64,000 nt of DNA from the NCBI GenBank assembly GCA_937871505.1, contig CALMPF010000019.1, positions 51,716-115,715 of the forward strand. The letters run 5' to 3'. The translations under genes were made by a program, and so were the position numbers. A model generated the notes under the pieces. The model made no database searches, was not told where the DNA came from, and saw nothing but the letters and a program-made list of their open reading frames with translations. The number at the start of each line of letters is the position of its first letter. The stretch's first letter is position 1. The DNA is from an uncultured Planctomycetia bacterium (GTDB lineage: Bacteria > Planctomycetota > Phycisphaerae > Phycisphaerales > SM1A02). Of this stretch, positions 42,262 to 51,697 are shown one piece after another.

Positions 42262-44364
42262 TCAGCGGACGAGCGTCGGGAGGTCCTCGCCGCGGAGCTG
42301 CATCAGCACCATCGAGCGATAGCGCCCGCTTGCGGCCATCAGCTCCTCGTGCGTTCCGCGCTCGACGATCCGGCCCCGCTCGAGGACAAGGATCTGGTCG
42401 GCGTGTCGGATGGTGCCCAGGCGATGGGCGATGACGAACGTCGTCCGGCCCGCGAGGAGCCTCCCCAGCGCCTGCTGGATCAGCCGCTCGCTCTCGGTGT
42501 CGAGATTGCTCGTCGCCTCATCGAGAATGAGGATCTTCGGATCCGCCAGGAGCGCCCGCGCGATGGCGATGCGCTGGCGCTGACCGCCGGAGAGCTTGAC
42601 GCCGCGCTCGCCGATGTTCGAGTCGTAGCCCTCGGGAAGCGCCTCGATGAACTCGGCGGCGTTCGCGGCCTCGGCCGCCGCGACCACCTCCGCGTGCGAA
42701 GCGCCGCGGACCGCGTAGCCGATGTTCTCGGCGATCGTCCCGTCGAAGAGGAAGACATCCTGCTCAACGACGCCGAGGATGGAGCGGTAGCGCTCCACGG
42801 CGATGCGGCGCAGGTCGGTTCCGTCGAGCGCGATCGTCCCCTCGGTGGGGTCGTAGAAGCGGGCGACGAGGTTGCAGAGCGTGGTCTTGCCTGAGCCGCT
42901 CGGCCCGACGAGCGCGACGACCGACCCGGGGCGGGCGTCGAGATCGATGCCCTCGAGGACGCGCGGCGGCGGCGCCGTGCGCGGTGACGAGGGATAGGTG
43001 AAGCCGACGCCGCTGAAGGTGATGCGCCCCTTGACGCGGGCGGGGTCGAGGGGGACCGCATCGCGCGGATGCGGCATCTCGCGCGGCTCGTCGAGCAGGT
43101 CGAGCACGCGGTCGAGCGCCGCGAGGCTGGTCTGAAGCTGCGTGGCGCTCGCCGCCAGCGACTCGATCGGCCCCAGCAGCATGACGAGATAGGCGAGGAA
43201 CATCACGAGGTCGCCCGCCGTGATCGCGCCGTCGAGCACGCGGCCGCCTCCGTACCAGAGCAGCGCCGCCGAGGCCAGCGGGATGATCAGCGCCCAGACG
43301 ATCTCGAGCAGCCGCGACCACCACCACGCGAGGATCTCCTGGCGCGTCATGTAGTGCGTGCCGCGCGAGAAGCGGCCCGCCTCGCTGCGCTCGCGGGCGA
43401 AGCCGCGGACGACGCGCATGCCGCCGAACGCTTCCGTGGCATGGCTGTCGACATCCTGCCTGGTCGCGCGGATGTCGCGGAAGACGGGCCGGATCCGGTT
43501 GATCCAGGTCCGGTGGCTCACCCAGACCGTGGGCAGGAGCACCACCGAGCCGAGCAGCAGGCGCCAGTCCGTCCAGGCCAGGATCGCGAGGCTTCCCAGG
43601 AGCTGGATGATCGCCCGCCAGGGGTTGTAGATCATCCCGAAGACCAGCTCGCCGACCGCGCCTGCGTCCTCGCGGAGGAGGCTGGTCACCCCGCCGGACT
43701 TCAGCGTGTGGATGCGGTCGAGCGGGAGCCGCACCGCATGCTCAAAGACCGCGCGCCGCATCGCGACCTGCACGTGCTTGGTCGTCCGGGTGGCATACCA
43801 GCGGCCCCAGAGGTGGATCGTCGTGGAGACGATCGCGATGGCGCAGACCGCAGCGACGATCGCGGCCAGGAGCTGGGATGGCGTGAAGTCCGCCGGAACG
43901 ACGGCGGCGAGCGCCCCGGGGAGCGGGAGTCCGCCGAAGACGTTGTCGATGGCGAGCTTGGTCGCGGCGGGAGGAGCGAGCGAGAGCAGGGTCGCGAACG
44001 TCAGCGTCGTCAGGGCCACGGCCATCGCCCCTGCATCCGGGCGCAGCAACCGAAGGAAGGCGGCGAGCAGCGCGAGAAACCCGCGATGGCGGTTCCTCGG
44101 CGCTCCCGGAGCGAGCGCGCCGCGCGCGGCGTCTCCCGCGGCGGCGGCGTCTCCCGAGGCCCGCGCGACGAGGGAATCATCGGAGGCACCGGTTCGCCCG
44201 CGCTGCCGGATCCGCTCGCGGTAGTCGAGAAAGCGGAGGCGGCTGGCGCGGCGCGATCCTGAACCGGGGCGACCTTCGGCATCGCCGGCGAGGCGGCTCG
44301 GCGCCCGCCGTGCGGCGCCGCCCTCAGGCGCCCCGTTGGATTCCGATGGACTCGGCGCGCTCAC
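42262..44364 (-). CDS. ABC exporter, fused TMD-NBD (MsbA/ABCB-like)
   Basis: A 700-residue half-transporter. GTG 44364 overlaps the preceding stop (GTGA). The first 120 residues are charged and low-complexity, with [13 protein letters not shown] as a possible elbow helix region. Six TM helices follow (about 130-430), with coupling-loop motifs [17 protein letters not shown]. The NBD shows FTYPSSPRT, Walker [29 protein letters not shown], signature [16 protein letters not shown], Walker [13 protein letters not shown] and switch VIAHRL. It works as a homodimer or with another half-transporter. Coupling to a solute-binding lipoprotein is odd for an exporter. Substrate unknown (lipid or drug export is usual). 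Confidence 0.93.
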   Translation of the reverse strand: MSAPSPSESNGAPEGGAARRAPSRLAGDAEGRPGSGSRRASRLRFLDYRERIRQRGRTGASDDSLVARASGDAAAAGDAARGALAPGAPRNRHRGFLALLAAFLRLLRPDAGAMAVALTTLTFATLLSLAPPAATKLAIDNVFGGLPLPGALAAVVPADFTPSQLLAAIVAAVCAIAIVSTTIHLWGRWYATRTTKHVQVAMRRAVFEHAVRLPLDRIHTLKSGGVTSLLREDAGAVGELVFGMIYNPWRAIIQLLGSLAILAWTDWRLLLGSVVLLPTVWVSHRTWINRIRPVFRDIRATRQDVDSHATEAFGGMRVVRGFARERSEAGRFSRGTHYMTRQEILAWWWSRLLEIVWALIIPLASAALLWYGGGRVLDGAITAGDLVMFLAYLVMLLGPIESLAASATQLQTSLAALDRVLDLLDEPREMPHPRDAVPLDPARVKGRITFSGVGFTYPSSPRTAPPPRVLEGIDLDARPGSVVALVGPSGSGKTTLCNLVARFYDPTEGTIALDGTDLRRIAVERYRSILGVVEQDVFLFDGTIAENIGYAVRGASHAEVVAAAEAANAAEFIEALPEGYDSNIGERGVKLSGGQRQRIAIARALLADPKILILDEATSNLDTESERLIQQALGRLLAGRTTFVIAHRLGTIRHADQILVLERGRIVERGTHEELMAASGRYRSMVLMQLRGEDLPTLVR

Positions 44365-45152
44365 TCGATGGGGTGCCCGTGATGCCAGAGCAGCGACCTG
44401 AAGCCGGGCCCGGCAAGGCGCTGCACGAACGCCAGCGCCGTCGCTGCGCTCTCGCTGCCGACGACCGGAGCGGCGAAGTAGACCGGGTCCGCGAGCGGCC
44501 ACGCGGCGACGATGCGGAGCCGGTCTTCGAGCGGACCGACGGCGCGCGAGCCGAAGAGGAGCGCGGCGTCGAGCTCGCCTCGGAGGGCCGCCTCGACAAG
44601 CTCCTCGCTGCCGCCATGCAGCACGATGCGATCGGCCACGAGATCCCAGAGACCCGTGCGCTCCAGCATCCCCTGCGCGATCGAGCCGGCGGGGGCGCTC
44701 GCGGGGTCGGCGATCCCGATCCGCTGGAGCCGCTCGTCGGCGAGGTCGTCGGCGCTGCGCAGGAAGACGTCGCTGGTCACGGGAACCACGGCGACGAGGG
44801 TGTCGAAGCCGATCGCCTCGACCTGCTCGGTCCGGATCCTTCCCTCGGCCTCGAGCAGCGCCGTCCAGCGCCGGTCGCCGAGCACGACGACGTCGGCGCG
44901 CTCGCCGCGCCGGAGGCGTCCGGCGATCACGCCGCTGGGGGCCGACTCCAGCTCGACGATGACGCTGGGGAGCTCGCTGCGAAACTCCGGCACGAGGCTC
45001 AGGATCGGGCGCTCGATCGATTCGTCGACCAGAACCCTGAGCGTCCGCTTGGGCGGGGCGACCGGTTGGTCGCGACGGCATCCGACGAGGCTCAGCGACC
45101 ACGCCAGGATCACGGCGAGCGCCGTGCCGCCGCGGAGTGTGGCGCGGGTCAC
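44361..45152 (-). CDS. Extracellular solute-binding lipoprotein, ModA-like
   Basis: A 263-residue periplasmic binding-protein-like lipoprotein. GTG 45152 overlaps the rlmN stop. A hydrophobic signal (LAVILAWSLSLVGC) ends in a lipobox Cys. Mature features: LRVLVDESIERPILSLVPEF, GVIAGRLRRGERADVVVLGD, LRSADDLADERLQRIGIADPASAPAGS and LLFGSRAV. Domain order and the IADPASAPAG segment match the molybdate-binding ModA / SBP_bac_11 group. No ModB permease is next to it; instead an ABC exporter gene overlaps its end. Ligand unknown. Confidence 0.82.
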   Translation of the reverse strand: MTRATLRGGTALAVILAWSLSLVGCRRDQPVAPPKRTLRVLVDESIERPILSLVPEFRSELPSVIVELESAPSGVIAGRLRRGERADVVVLGDRRWTALLEAEGRIRTEQVEAIGFDTLVAVVPVTSDVFLRSADDLADERLQRIGIADPASAPAGSIAQGMLERTGLWDLVADRIVLHGGSEELVEAALRGELDAALLFGSRAVGPLEDRLRIVAAWPLADPVYFAAPVVGSESAATALAFVQRLAGPGFRSLLWHHGHPIE

Positions 45153-46288
45153 GTCGGCCTCCCCTCGACGGTGACGGCGGCGCGGTGCATCGGCGCGGCG
45201 AAGGCCGCTGCGCCATCGCCGCGCTGTTCCTGCACGGCCGCCCGATCGGGTCGGCCGTCGGGAGCGGAGGCGAGGAACCGGCGGCGCCGGATCGATGGGT
45301 TCCCGAGCTGCCCGCAGGCGCCCATCACGGTCCGCCCGCGCGTCACCCGCCGCTTGACGAACTGGCCGTTGGCGAGGGCGCGCTCGACGAACGCGGAGAT
45401 CTCCGACTCCTCCGGCGCGCGCCAGGGCGAGTCGCGCCGGGGGTTGTACGGGATGACGTTGAGCGAACAGCGCAGCGGCCGCAGCCACGCGCAGAGCTCG
45501 TCGCAGTGCTCCGGCGCGTCGTTGACGCCGGGGATCAGGACGTACTCCACGAGGAACGCGCCGCCGCGGCGCATCGGGAAGCGGAGAAGCGCCTCGCGCA
45601 GGAGCTTCATCGGCGCCCCGCGGTTGATCGGCATGATCGACGAGCGGATCGCGTCGTTGGGTGCGTTGACCGAGACCGCAAGGTTGACGCGGCGGAATCC
45701 CGGGCGGGAGACGAACTCGCCGAAGCGGGCGATCCCGGCGAGGTGCCCGACGGTCGAGACCGCGATGCGCGAGGGCGCCATCGCGGCGCCGTTCGGATCG
45801 CAGAGCACCTCAATCGCGGCGAGGACGCTGTCGAGATTGTCCATCGGTTCGCCCATGCCCATGAACACGATGTTGTTCGGTGCGAGCCCGATCCGATGGC
45901 GCGCGGCGAACCACTGGGCGACGATCTCGGCGCAGGCGAGGCTCCGCAGCAGTCCCATCTGGGCCGTCTCGCAGAACGTGCAGCCCATGGCGCATCCGAC
46001 CTGGGAAGAGAGGCAGAGGGTGTAGGACCACGCCTCTCCGTGCGGCATCGGGATCAGGACCGACTCGGTCTCGAGGCCGTCGGCGCAGCGCAGCGTGAAC
46101 TTCGCGGTCCGGCCCTCGTCGTGCCGGGCGGTGATCGCCGGTTCCGGAAGCGCGATCCGCGGGTCGTCGGCGCGACCTTCGCGGAAGACGCGGCGGTAGG
46201 CGGCGAGGGCATCGGTTGCGCGCATCCCCGCCGCGACGGCGGATCGGACGAACTGCTCGGAGGTTGCGGCAAGCGGTTCGAGCGCCAC
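45149..46288 (-). CDS. rlmN: RlmN/Cfr-family radical SAM 23S rRNA methyltransferase
   Basis: A 379-residue radical SAM enzyme, family of adenine-C2/C8 rRNA methyltransferases. The Fe-S motif is CAMGCTFCETAQMGL (CxxxCxxC). Also visible: MGMGEPMDNLDSVLAAI, VSTVGHLAGIARF, RRVNLAVSVNAPNDAIRSSIMPINR, EYVLIPGVNDAPEHCDEL, LNVIPYNP, and the second methyl-carrying Cys in MGACGQLG. Motif variants (ETAQMG instead of STAQQG) place it in a divergent RlmN-like subgroup; 40 extra basic residues follow GACGQL. GTG 46288 has TACGAT 6 nt upstream. Overlaps the solute-binding gene (GTGA). Confidence 0.88.
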   Translation of the reverse strand: MALEPLAATSEQFVRSAVAAGMRATDALAAYRRVFREGRADDPRIALPEPAITARHDEGRTAKFTLRCADGLETESVLIPMPHGEAWSYTLCLSSQVGCAMGCTFCETAQMGLLRSLACAEIVAQWFAARHRIGLAPNNIVFMGMGEPMDNLDSVLAAIEVLCDPNGAAMAPSRIAVSTVGHLAGIARFGEFVSRPGFRRVNLAVSVNAPNDAIRSSIMPINRGAPMKLLREALLRFPMRRGGAFLVEYVLIPGVNDAPEHCDELCAWLRPLRCSLNVIPYNPRRDSPWRAPEESEISAFVERALANGQFVKRRVTRGRTVMGACGQLGNPSIRRRRFLASAPDGRPDRAAVQEQRGDGAAAFAAPMHRAAVTVEGRPT

Positions 46289-46294
46289 GGCCGG

Positions 46295-46300
46295 ATCGTA
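46295..46300 (-). promoter_or_regulatory. -10 element TACGAT for rlmN (leaderless geometry)
   Basis: TACGAT on the minus strand, exactly 6 nt (CCGGCC) before the GTG of the RlmN-like gene. It probably drives the rlmN-SBP-ABC-glpK unit. Confidence 0.55.
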
Positions 46301-46549
46301 CCCAAGCGCTCCGGCGCCCCTTGCCTCCGGTTCGCGGGCATCCTGCGCCGGAATGCCGATCGCCCCACGGCGCCGCGCGGGCTTCGAGCGCTGGTGTGCG
46401 GGCCGCCGTCCGCTGCCCGTCGTACGCTGCTCGCCCGCTGCTCACCCGCTGCTCACCCCCCGGGGGGTCTCTCCCCTCGCATCTCGCCCGGCATGATCGG
46501 CTCCGGAGAACTGGCTCCGCAGGATTGGCCCCGGAGATGTGGTCGGCGG

Positions 46550-47203
46550 TCAATGCGGACGGCGCTCCGGCTGATCGGAGTCGGCCGCGACGAGCTCCTC
46601 ATCGAGCGGGTCCTGCGTGACGGCGACCTCGGTCGCGCTCCGCCGGCCGTCGTTGCGGATCAGGACGATGTTGCGGAAGTAGATCACGAAGCCGAGCGAC
46701 TGTCCGATGACGCCGACGATGTCCATCCGCCACGTGAAATAGGTCAGGAGCATCGCCGCGCCGCCGAGGCTCAGCCACCAAAAGACCGGCGGCACCTCGG
46801 AGCGTCCCACGCGCTCGGAATGGAGCCACTGGACCACCATGCGACCGGTGAAGAGGAACTGCCCCAGAAGCCCCAGCGCCACCCATGCGATGCCGATGGG
46901 GGAGGAGATGTTCAGCAGCTCCTCGATCCAGCTTCGATCGACCTCCTGTCGGTAGAGGCGCTCCGCGAGCTGCTCCGGGGCGAGCCGCAGCGTGACACCC
47001 TCGGCGTCGACGAGGAAGAGCAGGCGGTCATCTTCCTGGACCAGCCGGACGGACTCGCGGGCGCCGTCGAGGCGCATCCGGATCCGGACGCCGCGCTCCG
47101 GATCGACCGGGCGCGCGGCCCGCGCCCACCACCATGTTCCTGCGGCGAGCAATCCCGCAAGGAGGAGCGCGACCGCCGCGATCGTGGCGCCGCGCCGGCT
47201 CAT
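46550..47203 (-). CDS. Lipid-A-disaccharide synthase N-terminal domain (LAB_N) membrane protein
   Basis: A 217-residue membrane protein with an N-terminal TM anchor (residues 6-27), a small soluble region (IRMRLDGARESVRLVQED), and three more TM segments in the LAB_N domain: SSPIGIAWVALGLLGQFLFTGRMVVQWLHSE, VFWWLSLGGAAMLLTYF and DIVGVIGQSLGFVIYFRNIVLI. This domain is found at the N-terminus of some LpxB proteins and as a stand-alone protein next to GT2 transferases. Its ATG overlaps the GT2 stop. Likely role: lipid-carrier handling for envelope glycosylation. Confidence 0.88.
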   Translation of the reverse strand: MSRRGATIAAVALLLAGLLAAGTWWWARAARPVDPERGVRIRMRLDGARESVRLVQEDDRLLFLVDAEGVTLRLAPEQLAERLYRQEVDRSWIEELLNISSPIGIAWVALGLLGQFLFTGRMVVQWLHSERVGRSEVPPVFWWLSLGGAAMLLTYFTWRMDIVGVIGQSLGFVIYFRNIVLIRNDGRRSATEVAVTQDPLDEELVAADSDQPERRPH

Positions 47204-48036
47204 GCCGAGGGCGCCTCGAGCGACTTCGCCGCCTCCGTCGAGCGCCGTGCCTCGACCGGTCCGGCGGTGATCTCGGAGTCTTGCGCCGGCCGCGCGCCGG
47301 GCTCGACGGCGCTCCACGCCGTGGGGCGGCGCCGGGCGTGCATCCAGCGGACGGCGAAGCAGTCGATCAGCCCTGGAAGGGCCCGATTCCAGATGCCGTA
47401 CTTGGTATTGCCGCTCGTGCGCGGTCGGTGCCGCACGGGCATCTCGACCACGCGATGACCGAGGTGGCGCGCGGTGACGGGAATGAACCGGTGCATTCCG
47501 CGGAACTCCAGCGGGATCGACAGGGCGACGGCGCGGCGGAGCACGCGGAGAGAGCAGCCGGTGTCGCGGATCGAGTCGCCGAGCAGCAGGCGCCGCGCCG
47601 TCCGTCCGACCCACGAGCTCGCCCTGCGGATGAAGCTGTCGCGCCGATTCGCCGAGCGATCGCCCTGGACGACGTCCGCTCCCGTCTCCGCGAGGCGCTG
47701 GAGCATCGCGGGGATGTCCGCGGGGTCGTTCTGGAGATCGGCATCGAGCAGCGCCAGCAGGGCGCCGCGGCTCGCCCGGAATCCCGCGTGAAAGGCCGCC
47801 GACTGTCCGTTCCCGCGGCCGGGCGGCGTCTGCGTCATGCGGATCACGCGCAGGCGATCGAACCGCCCGAGCAGCGCGGCGAGGCGTTGCGGGGTCGAGT
47901 CGGTCGATCCGTCGTCGATGATCACGATCTCGTACTCGATTCCCGTGGGATCGAGCGCCGCGACGATCTCCTCGACCAGCGGCGCGACGTTCTCCTCTTC
48001 GTTGTGCGCCGGCGCCACGACCGAGAGCCCGATCAT
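47200..48036 (-). CDS. GT2 glycosyltransferase, DPM1/ArnC-like without membrane anchor
   Basis: A 278-residue family 2 glycosyltransferase. Motifs: LSVVAPAHNEEENVAPLVEEI, EIVIIDDGSTDSTPQRL, the DXD-like LLALLDADLQNDPADI, DVVQGDRSANRRDS and EMPVRHRPRTSGNTKYG. These fit dolichyl- or undecaprenyl-phosphate sugar transferases. The C-terminus lacks the two TM helices of ArnC/GtrB; the following LAB_N protein may supply membrane contact. ATG 48036 has TACACT 6 nt upstream. Confidence 0.9.
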   Translation of the reverse strand: MIGLSVVAPAHNEEENVAPLVEEIVAALDPTGIEYEIVIIDDGSTDSTPQRLAALLGRFDRLRVIRMTQTPPGRGNGQSAAFHAGFRASRGALLALLDADLQNDPADIPAMLQRLAETGADVVQGDRSANRRDSFIRRASSWVGRTARRLLLGDSIRDTGCSLRVLRRAVALSIPLEFRGMHRFIPVTARHLGHRVVEMPVRHRPRTSGNTKYGIWNRALPGLIDCFAVRWMHARRRPTAWSAVEPGARPAQDSEITAGPVEARRSTEAAKSLEAPSA

Positions 48037-48042
48037 CGCGAC

Positions 48043-48048
48043 AGTGTA
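48043..48048 (-). promoter_or_regulatory. -10 element TACACT for the GT2 gene (leaderless geometry)
   Basis: TACACT on the minus strand, exactly 6 nt (GTCGCG) before the ATG of the GT2 gene. Confidence 0.57.
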
Positions 48049-48125
48049 ACGGCAGCCGCCGGGTGCGCGTCGGCGGTGCGCGTCGCCCGCAGTCCGGGCG
48101 CGCGATGCCACGGGAAAACGAGCCA

Positions 48126-49913
48126 TCACCCGCGCAGGAGTCCGACGAGCGCAAGCGCGATGAGGCCGACGAGGACTCCCAGCAGGGCGATCCCGCCGCC
48201 GCGCCACGAGCGGGTCGCCGCATCGAGGGCGCCGGCGAAGCCCTCGGCCGCGGCGGTGAGTCGCGGGAGGTCGCGTTCCAGCGGAACCACGATGTCGCCC
48301 TCGGGAATCCGCGGCAGGGGGGTTCGACTCCGCCGGATCCCCTCGGCAAGAAGCGCGCCGAGGATGACGGGCCAGAGCCCGTCCCAGAGGGCTCCCGGCG
48401 CGAACGCGGCCCCGCGCGGGACCTCGGTGGCGCTCGGGAGGACGATCCACGGGACGATGAACGCGCCGACGGCGAGGATCCACCACGGCAGGGCGAGGCC
48501 GATCGGCGCGGTGGCGCTTCGCGTCGGGCCGACGATCGAGGCGAGGGCGCTCACGAAGCGCGTCATCAGGAGAGCGCTCGCGACCGCGGAACCGAAGGCG
48601 AGGGCGCCGGCGATGCCCGCCCCGAAGATCGGCTTCGCCGCGAGCTTGGCGAGTGCGCCGCCGGTCAGCGGGAGACCCGCGAGGCTGAGGGCGAGCAGGG
48701 CCATCGCGACGCCTGCGGCGCGGCGGCGGCGGTGGCCGGTGGCGGCGATGACGCCCAGCCCGAGAAAGAGCGCCCCCTTCACGAGCGCGTGGTGCAGCGC
48801 AGCGCAGCTCGCGACCAGCCGGATGCTCTCTCCCGGTCCGTTCGTCGAATCGGTCGCGGCGGCGGGGGCGAGACCGGCGCCGAGAATCGCCACGATCAGG
48901 CCCATCTGGCTGACGCTCGAATATGCGAGGATCGTCTTGGGGTTGGACTGGACGAAGCCAAGCCCCGCGCCGGCGAAGGCGGTGATGAACCCGATCGCGA
49001 CGATCGCCGCGCTCCACGCGCTCGCCCACTGGGCGATGGCGCCGGAGGCGGACTGCCCGACGACTGCGGCGGCGCCGGCCGCGCCGACTCCGGCGCTCGC
49101 CGTCGCCGCGCCGAAGGGGAGCATGACGATCAGGCCGATGATCCCCGTCTTGATCAGGGCGCCGCTGAGGACCGCCGAGGCGGGCATCGGCGCCGCCGGG
49201 TGAGCCAGCGGCAGCCAGAAGTGAAGCGGGACCAGGCCGGCCTTCATGCCCAGGCCGAGGAGCAGGAAGAGCACCGCCTGCGAGCGCAGCGCTGCCTCCG
49301 GGAGCGCGGCGACGACGGTTGAGATCCGCAGCGACGCATCGGGGGATCCCTTCGCGAGCAGGACGAAGCCCAGCAGGAGGAACGCCTCTCCGATGATCGC
49401 CAGCAGGAGGTAGATGCCCGCCGCCCGGCGCGCGGCCGCAGAGCGATCGTGGATGACCAGTCCATAGGCCGGCAGGCTCGCCAGCGCGAAGAACGCATAG
49501 AAGCTCACGAGGTCGCCTGCGATGAAGACCCCGATGCACCCTGCGAGGCAGGCGAGCCACGCAATGGCCAGGGAGCCTCCGTCGCGATCGTCGAGACCGC
49601 CGCGCCCCTCCCGACGGTGATAGGTCGGCGCGTACCACCCTGCGACCGACCAGAGCAGCGCCGTTGCGCCGAGCAGAATCGCGCGGGGGCGATCGAGGCC
49701 GAGGGTGAGCTGGAGCCCCGCGGGATCGACGACGATCGCATCGGGGCCGACATCGACGAGCGCAGCCAGCAGCGCCGGGAGGGCTGCGAGGCCGAGGCAG
49801 CGGAAGATCGCGGGGCGACAGCTCGCTCGGAGGCATGCCGCGAGCATGGCCAGCGGGACCGCGAGCGCGAAGAGGAGGGCCGCGCCGCCCGGGCCCGGCA
49901 CGATGGCGCTCAT
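48126..49913 (-). CDS. Mrp/NuoL-M-N-type antiporter subunit, Glu-less (D')
   Basis: A 595-residue proton-conducting membrane protein with about 14 TM helices, last of the Mrp-like operon and coupled by ATGA to the preceding subunit. The core has IAGDLVSFYAFFALASLPAYGLVIHD, GLGMKAGLVPLHFWLPLAHPAAPMPASAVLSG, ALIKTGIIGL and ILAYSSVSQMGLIVA. In this superfamily TM5 normally reads FFE; here it is F-F-A, so the key channel Glu is lost, while the TM7 Lys (G-M-K-A-G) and the later Lys (A-L-I-K-T-G) remain. It may stand in for the antiporter half of MrpA. A soluble C-terminal region precedes a final TM helix. Confidence 0.88.
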   Translation of the reverse strand: MSAIVPGPGGAALLFALAVPLAMLAACLRASCRPAIFRCLGLAALPALLAALVDVGPDAIVVDPAGLQLTLGLDRPRAILLGATALLWSVAGWYAPTYHRREGRGGLDDRDGGSLAIAWLACLAGCIGVFIAGDLVSFYAFFALASLPAYGLVIHDRSAAARRAAGIYLLLAIIGEAFLLLGFVLLAKGSPDASLRISTVVAALPEAALRSQAVLFLLLGLGMKAGLVPLHFWLPLAHPAAPMPASAVLSGALIKTGIIGLIVMLPFGAATASAGVGAAGAAAVVGQSASGAIAQWASAWSAAIVAIGFITAFAGAGLGFVQSNPKTILAYSSVSQMGLIVAILGAGLAPAAATDSTNGPGESIRLVASCAALHHALVKGALFLGLGVIAATGHRRRRAAGVAMALLALSLAGLPLTGGALAKLAAKPIFGAGIAGALAFGSAVASALLMTRFVSALASIVGPTRSATAPIGLALPWWILAVGAFIVPWIVLPSATEVPRGAAFAPGALWDGLWPVILGALLAEGIRRSRTPLPRIPEGDIVVPLERDLPRLTAAAEGFAGALDAATRSWRGGGIALLGVLVGLIALALVGLLRG

Positions 49914-51697
49914 GGCGCGGCCTCCGCTGCGCCGTGCGGCGTTGAGGGCGGCGGGAGGACTTCGATGGGACGATCGAGCTGAGTGATCGGCTCGCTCCGC
50001 AGCAGCCGGCGGACGCCGCAGCGTTCAGCGGGGACCATCGCGGCGAAGCCGAGGAACATCGAGACCAGCGCCAGCCCGAGGACGATCGCAGTCCGCAGCC
50101 GATCCGGCGCGATCGCGGCGGCCGGTGCGGCGACGACCGCGCGATCAGCGCCGAGATCGGCCGGGGCCTCCGCGCCGCACGCGCGGAGCACGCGAAGGAG
50201 ATAGGCGCCGGCGAGCACGCCCCCCGCGAGGATGGTCAGCGCCAGCCACCAGGCCCCGACGCCGATGGTCGCCTGAAGCAGCAGCCACTTGGCCCAGAAC
50301 CCGCCGCTTGGCGGAAGTCCCATCAGCGAGAGCCCGCCGATGGCGAAGGCGGCGAAGATGATCGGCATCCTGCGGAAGGCCCCGCCGAGCGCGTCGATGC
50401 GGTCCCTGCCGGCGCGCTCGACCAGAAGCCCTGCGGCGAGGAACATCGCCGCCTTGGCGAAGGCGTGGGAGATTGCCTGGAGCATCCCGCCGCGCAGCGC
50501 CTCGGTCGCAAGGGTCGGCGCCGCCGCGGCGACCAGCGCCGGGAAGGCGACGAAGAGATATCCGATCTGCGCAACCGTCGACCACGCCACCAGCAGCTTG
50601 AGGCTCCGCTGCCGCAGCGCCGTGGCGCTGCCGAAGAGGATCGCCACCGCGCCCAGCGCTGCCAGCGCGAAGGCGACGGTGCGACCCCCGGGCACCTCGC
50701 CGAGGGTCAGCCAGAGCCGCAGGATCACGAACCACGATCCCTTGACCACCAGCGCCGAGAGCAGGGCGCTCGCCTGCGGCGGCGCCCCGGCGTGCGCGGG
50801 GGGCAGCCACGCATGCAGCGGCACCAGCGCCGTCTTGACGAGCATCCCCGTGGTGGCGAGGACGAGGGCGAGCAGGAGCACGCCGCGCGGCGCGGAGTCC
50901 GTGCCCGGGGCGATGAGCTCCGCGATCAACGAGAGATCGAGGGCGCCGAGGCTGCCGTAGACGAGCGCGACGCCGAGCAGGTAGAGCATCGAGCCGGCCA
51001 TCGCCAGCAGCAGGTAGCGCAGGGCCGCGCGGAGTGCGGGGGGCGTCCCCGCCAGGCAGACCAGCGGGACGGCCGCGAACGTGAGCAGTTCGAGGGCGAC
51101 GAAGAGCGTGAAGAGGTCGTTGGCGATGAAGGTGAGGTTCAGCGCCCCCCACACGGACGCGAGCAGGACCCAGAAGGTCGCGCTGGCGCGCTCGGGCGCG
51201 GCGTCCGGTTGGCGTTCGCCGCCGCCGTCCGCTTCGCCACCGGCCTCGGCGGGACCGCCGGAGTGATCGCCGGGGGGTGGGTCAGCGGGACCGGGGGTGG
51301 CGCCTGCGTCGTTCAGCGAGGAGCCGGGTGCCGTGCCGCGCATCGCTGCGCCGCGGCGCTCCGTGGCGGCGGCGAAGAGGGCGACCGCCGAGGCGATCGT
51401 CGCGGTGACGACCATCATCGCGGTCCCGAGTCCGTCCGCCCGCAGCACGATTCCCAAGGGCGGCTTCCACGCGCCGAGGACGCACTCGATCGGGCTCCCC
51501 GTGCTCAGCACCATCGCTGCTGCGGCGAACGCGAGACCGACGAGGATCGGGGCCGAGAGGAGAACCGCAGCGCTCGCTGCGCGCCGGCGAAGGAGCACCG
51601 CCGCCAGCGCCGCGGCCATCGGCAGCGCGACCAGCCCGACGATCAGGGGGGCGCCCGCGGTCGAGGGGGTTCCGACGCTTGCTGCGAGGGCGCTCAT
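49910..51697 (-). CDS. mrpD: Mrp-type Na+(cation)/H+ antiporter subunit D
   Basis: A 595-residue antiporter subunit with about 14 TM helices. Conserved proton-path residues are present: Glu in LFTLFVALELLTFAAVPLV, Lys in TTGMLVKTALVPLHAWLPPAHA, and Lys in SALVVKGSWFVIL. LKLLVAWSTVAQIGYLFVAFP is also typical. A hydrophilic loop of about 60 residues (Gly/Pro/Ala/Asp-rich) is inserted after TM3-4. ATGA overlaps at both ends couple it to MrpC and to the second large subunit. Confidence 0.9.
   Translation of the reverse strand: MSALAASVGTPSTAGAPLIVGLVALPMAAALAAVLLRRRAASAAVLLSAPILVGLAFAAAAMVLSTGSPIECVLGAWKPPLGIVLRADGLGTAMMVVTATIASAVALFAAATERRGAAMRGTAPGSSLNDAGATPGPADPPPGDHSGGPAEAGGEADGGGERQPDAAPERASATFWVLLASVWGALNLTFIANDLFTLFVALELLTFAAVPLVCLAGTPPALRAALRYLLLAMAGSMLYLLGVALVYGSLGALDLSLIAELIAPGTDSAPRGVLLLALVLATTGMLVKTALVPLHAWLPPAHAGAPPQASALLSALVVKGSWFVILRLWLTLGEVPGGRTVAFALAALGAVAILFGSATALRQRSLKLLVAWSTVAQIGYLFVAFPALVAAAAPTLATEALRGGMLQAISHAFAKAAMFLAAGLLVERAGRDRIDALGGAFRRMPIIFAAFAIGGLSLMGLPPSGGFWAKWLLLQATIGVGAWWLALTILAGGVLAGAYLLRVLRACGAEAPADLGADRAVVAAPAAAIAPDRLRTAIVLGLALVSMFLGFAAMVPAERCGVRRLLRSEPITQLDRPIEVLPPPSTPHGAAEAAP

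Noticed and set aside
42262..45216. A 984-codon minus-strand frame covering the ABC exporter and the solute-binding gene
   Set aside because: Codons upstream of 44364 are out of frame with the ModA-like gene and Arg/Pro-rich; the GTGA overlap at 44361-44364 marks the true start.
47200..49836. An 878-codon minus-strand frame spanning the GT2 gene and the antiporter subunit
   Set aside because: Only the part from 48036 downward is a GT2 enzyme; the rest is the wrong frame of the Glu-less antiporter subunit.
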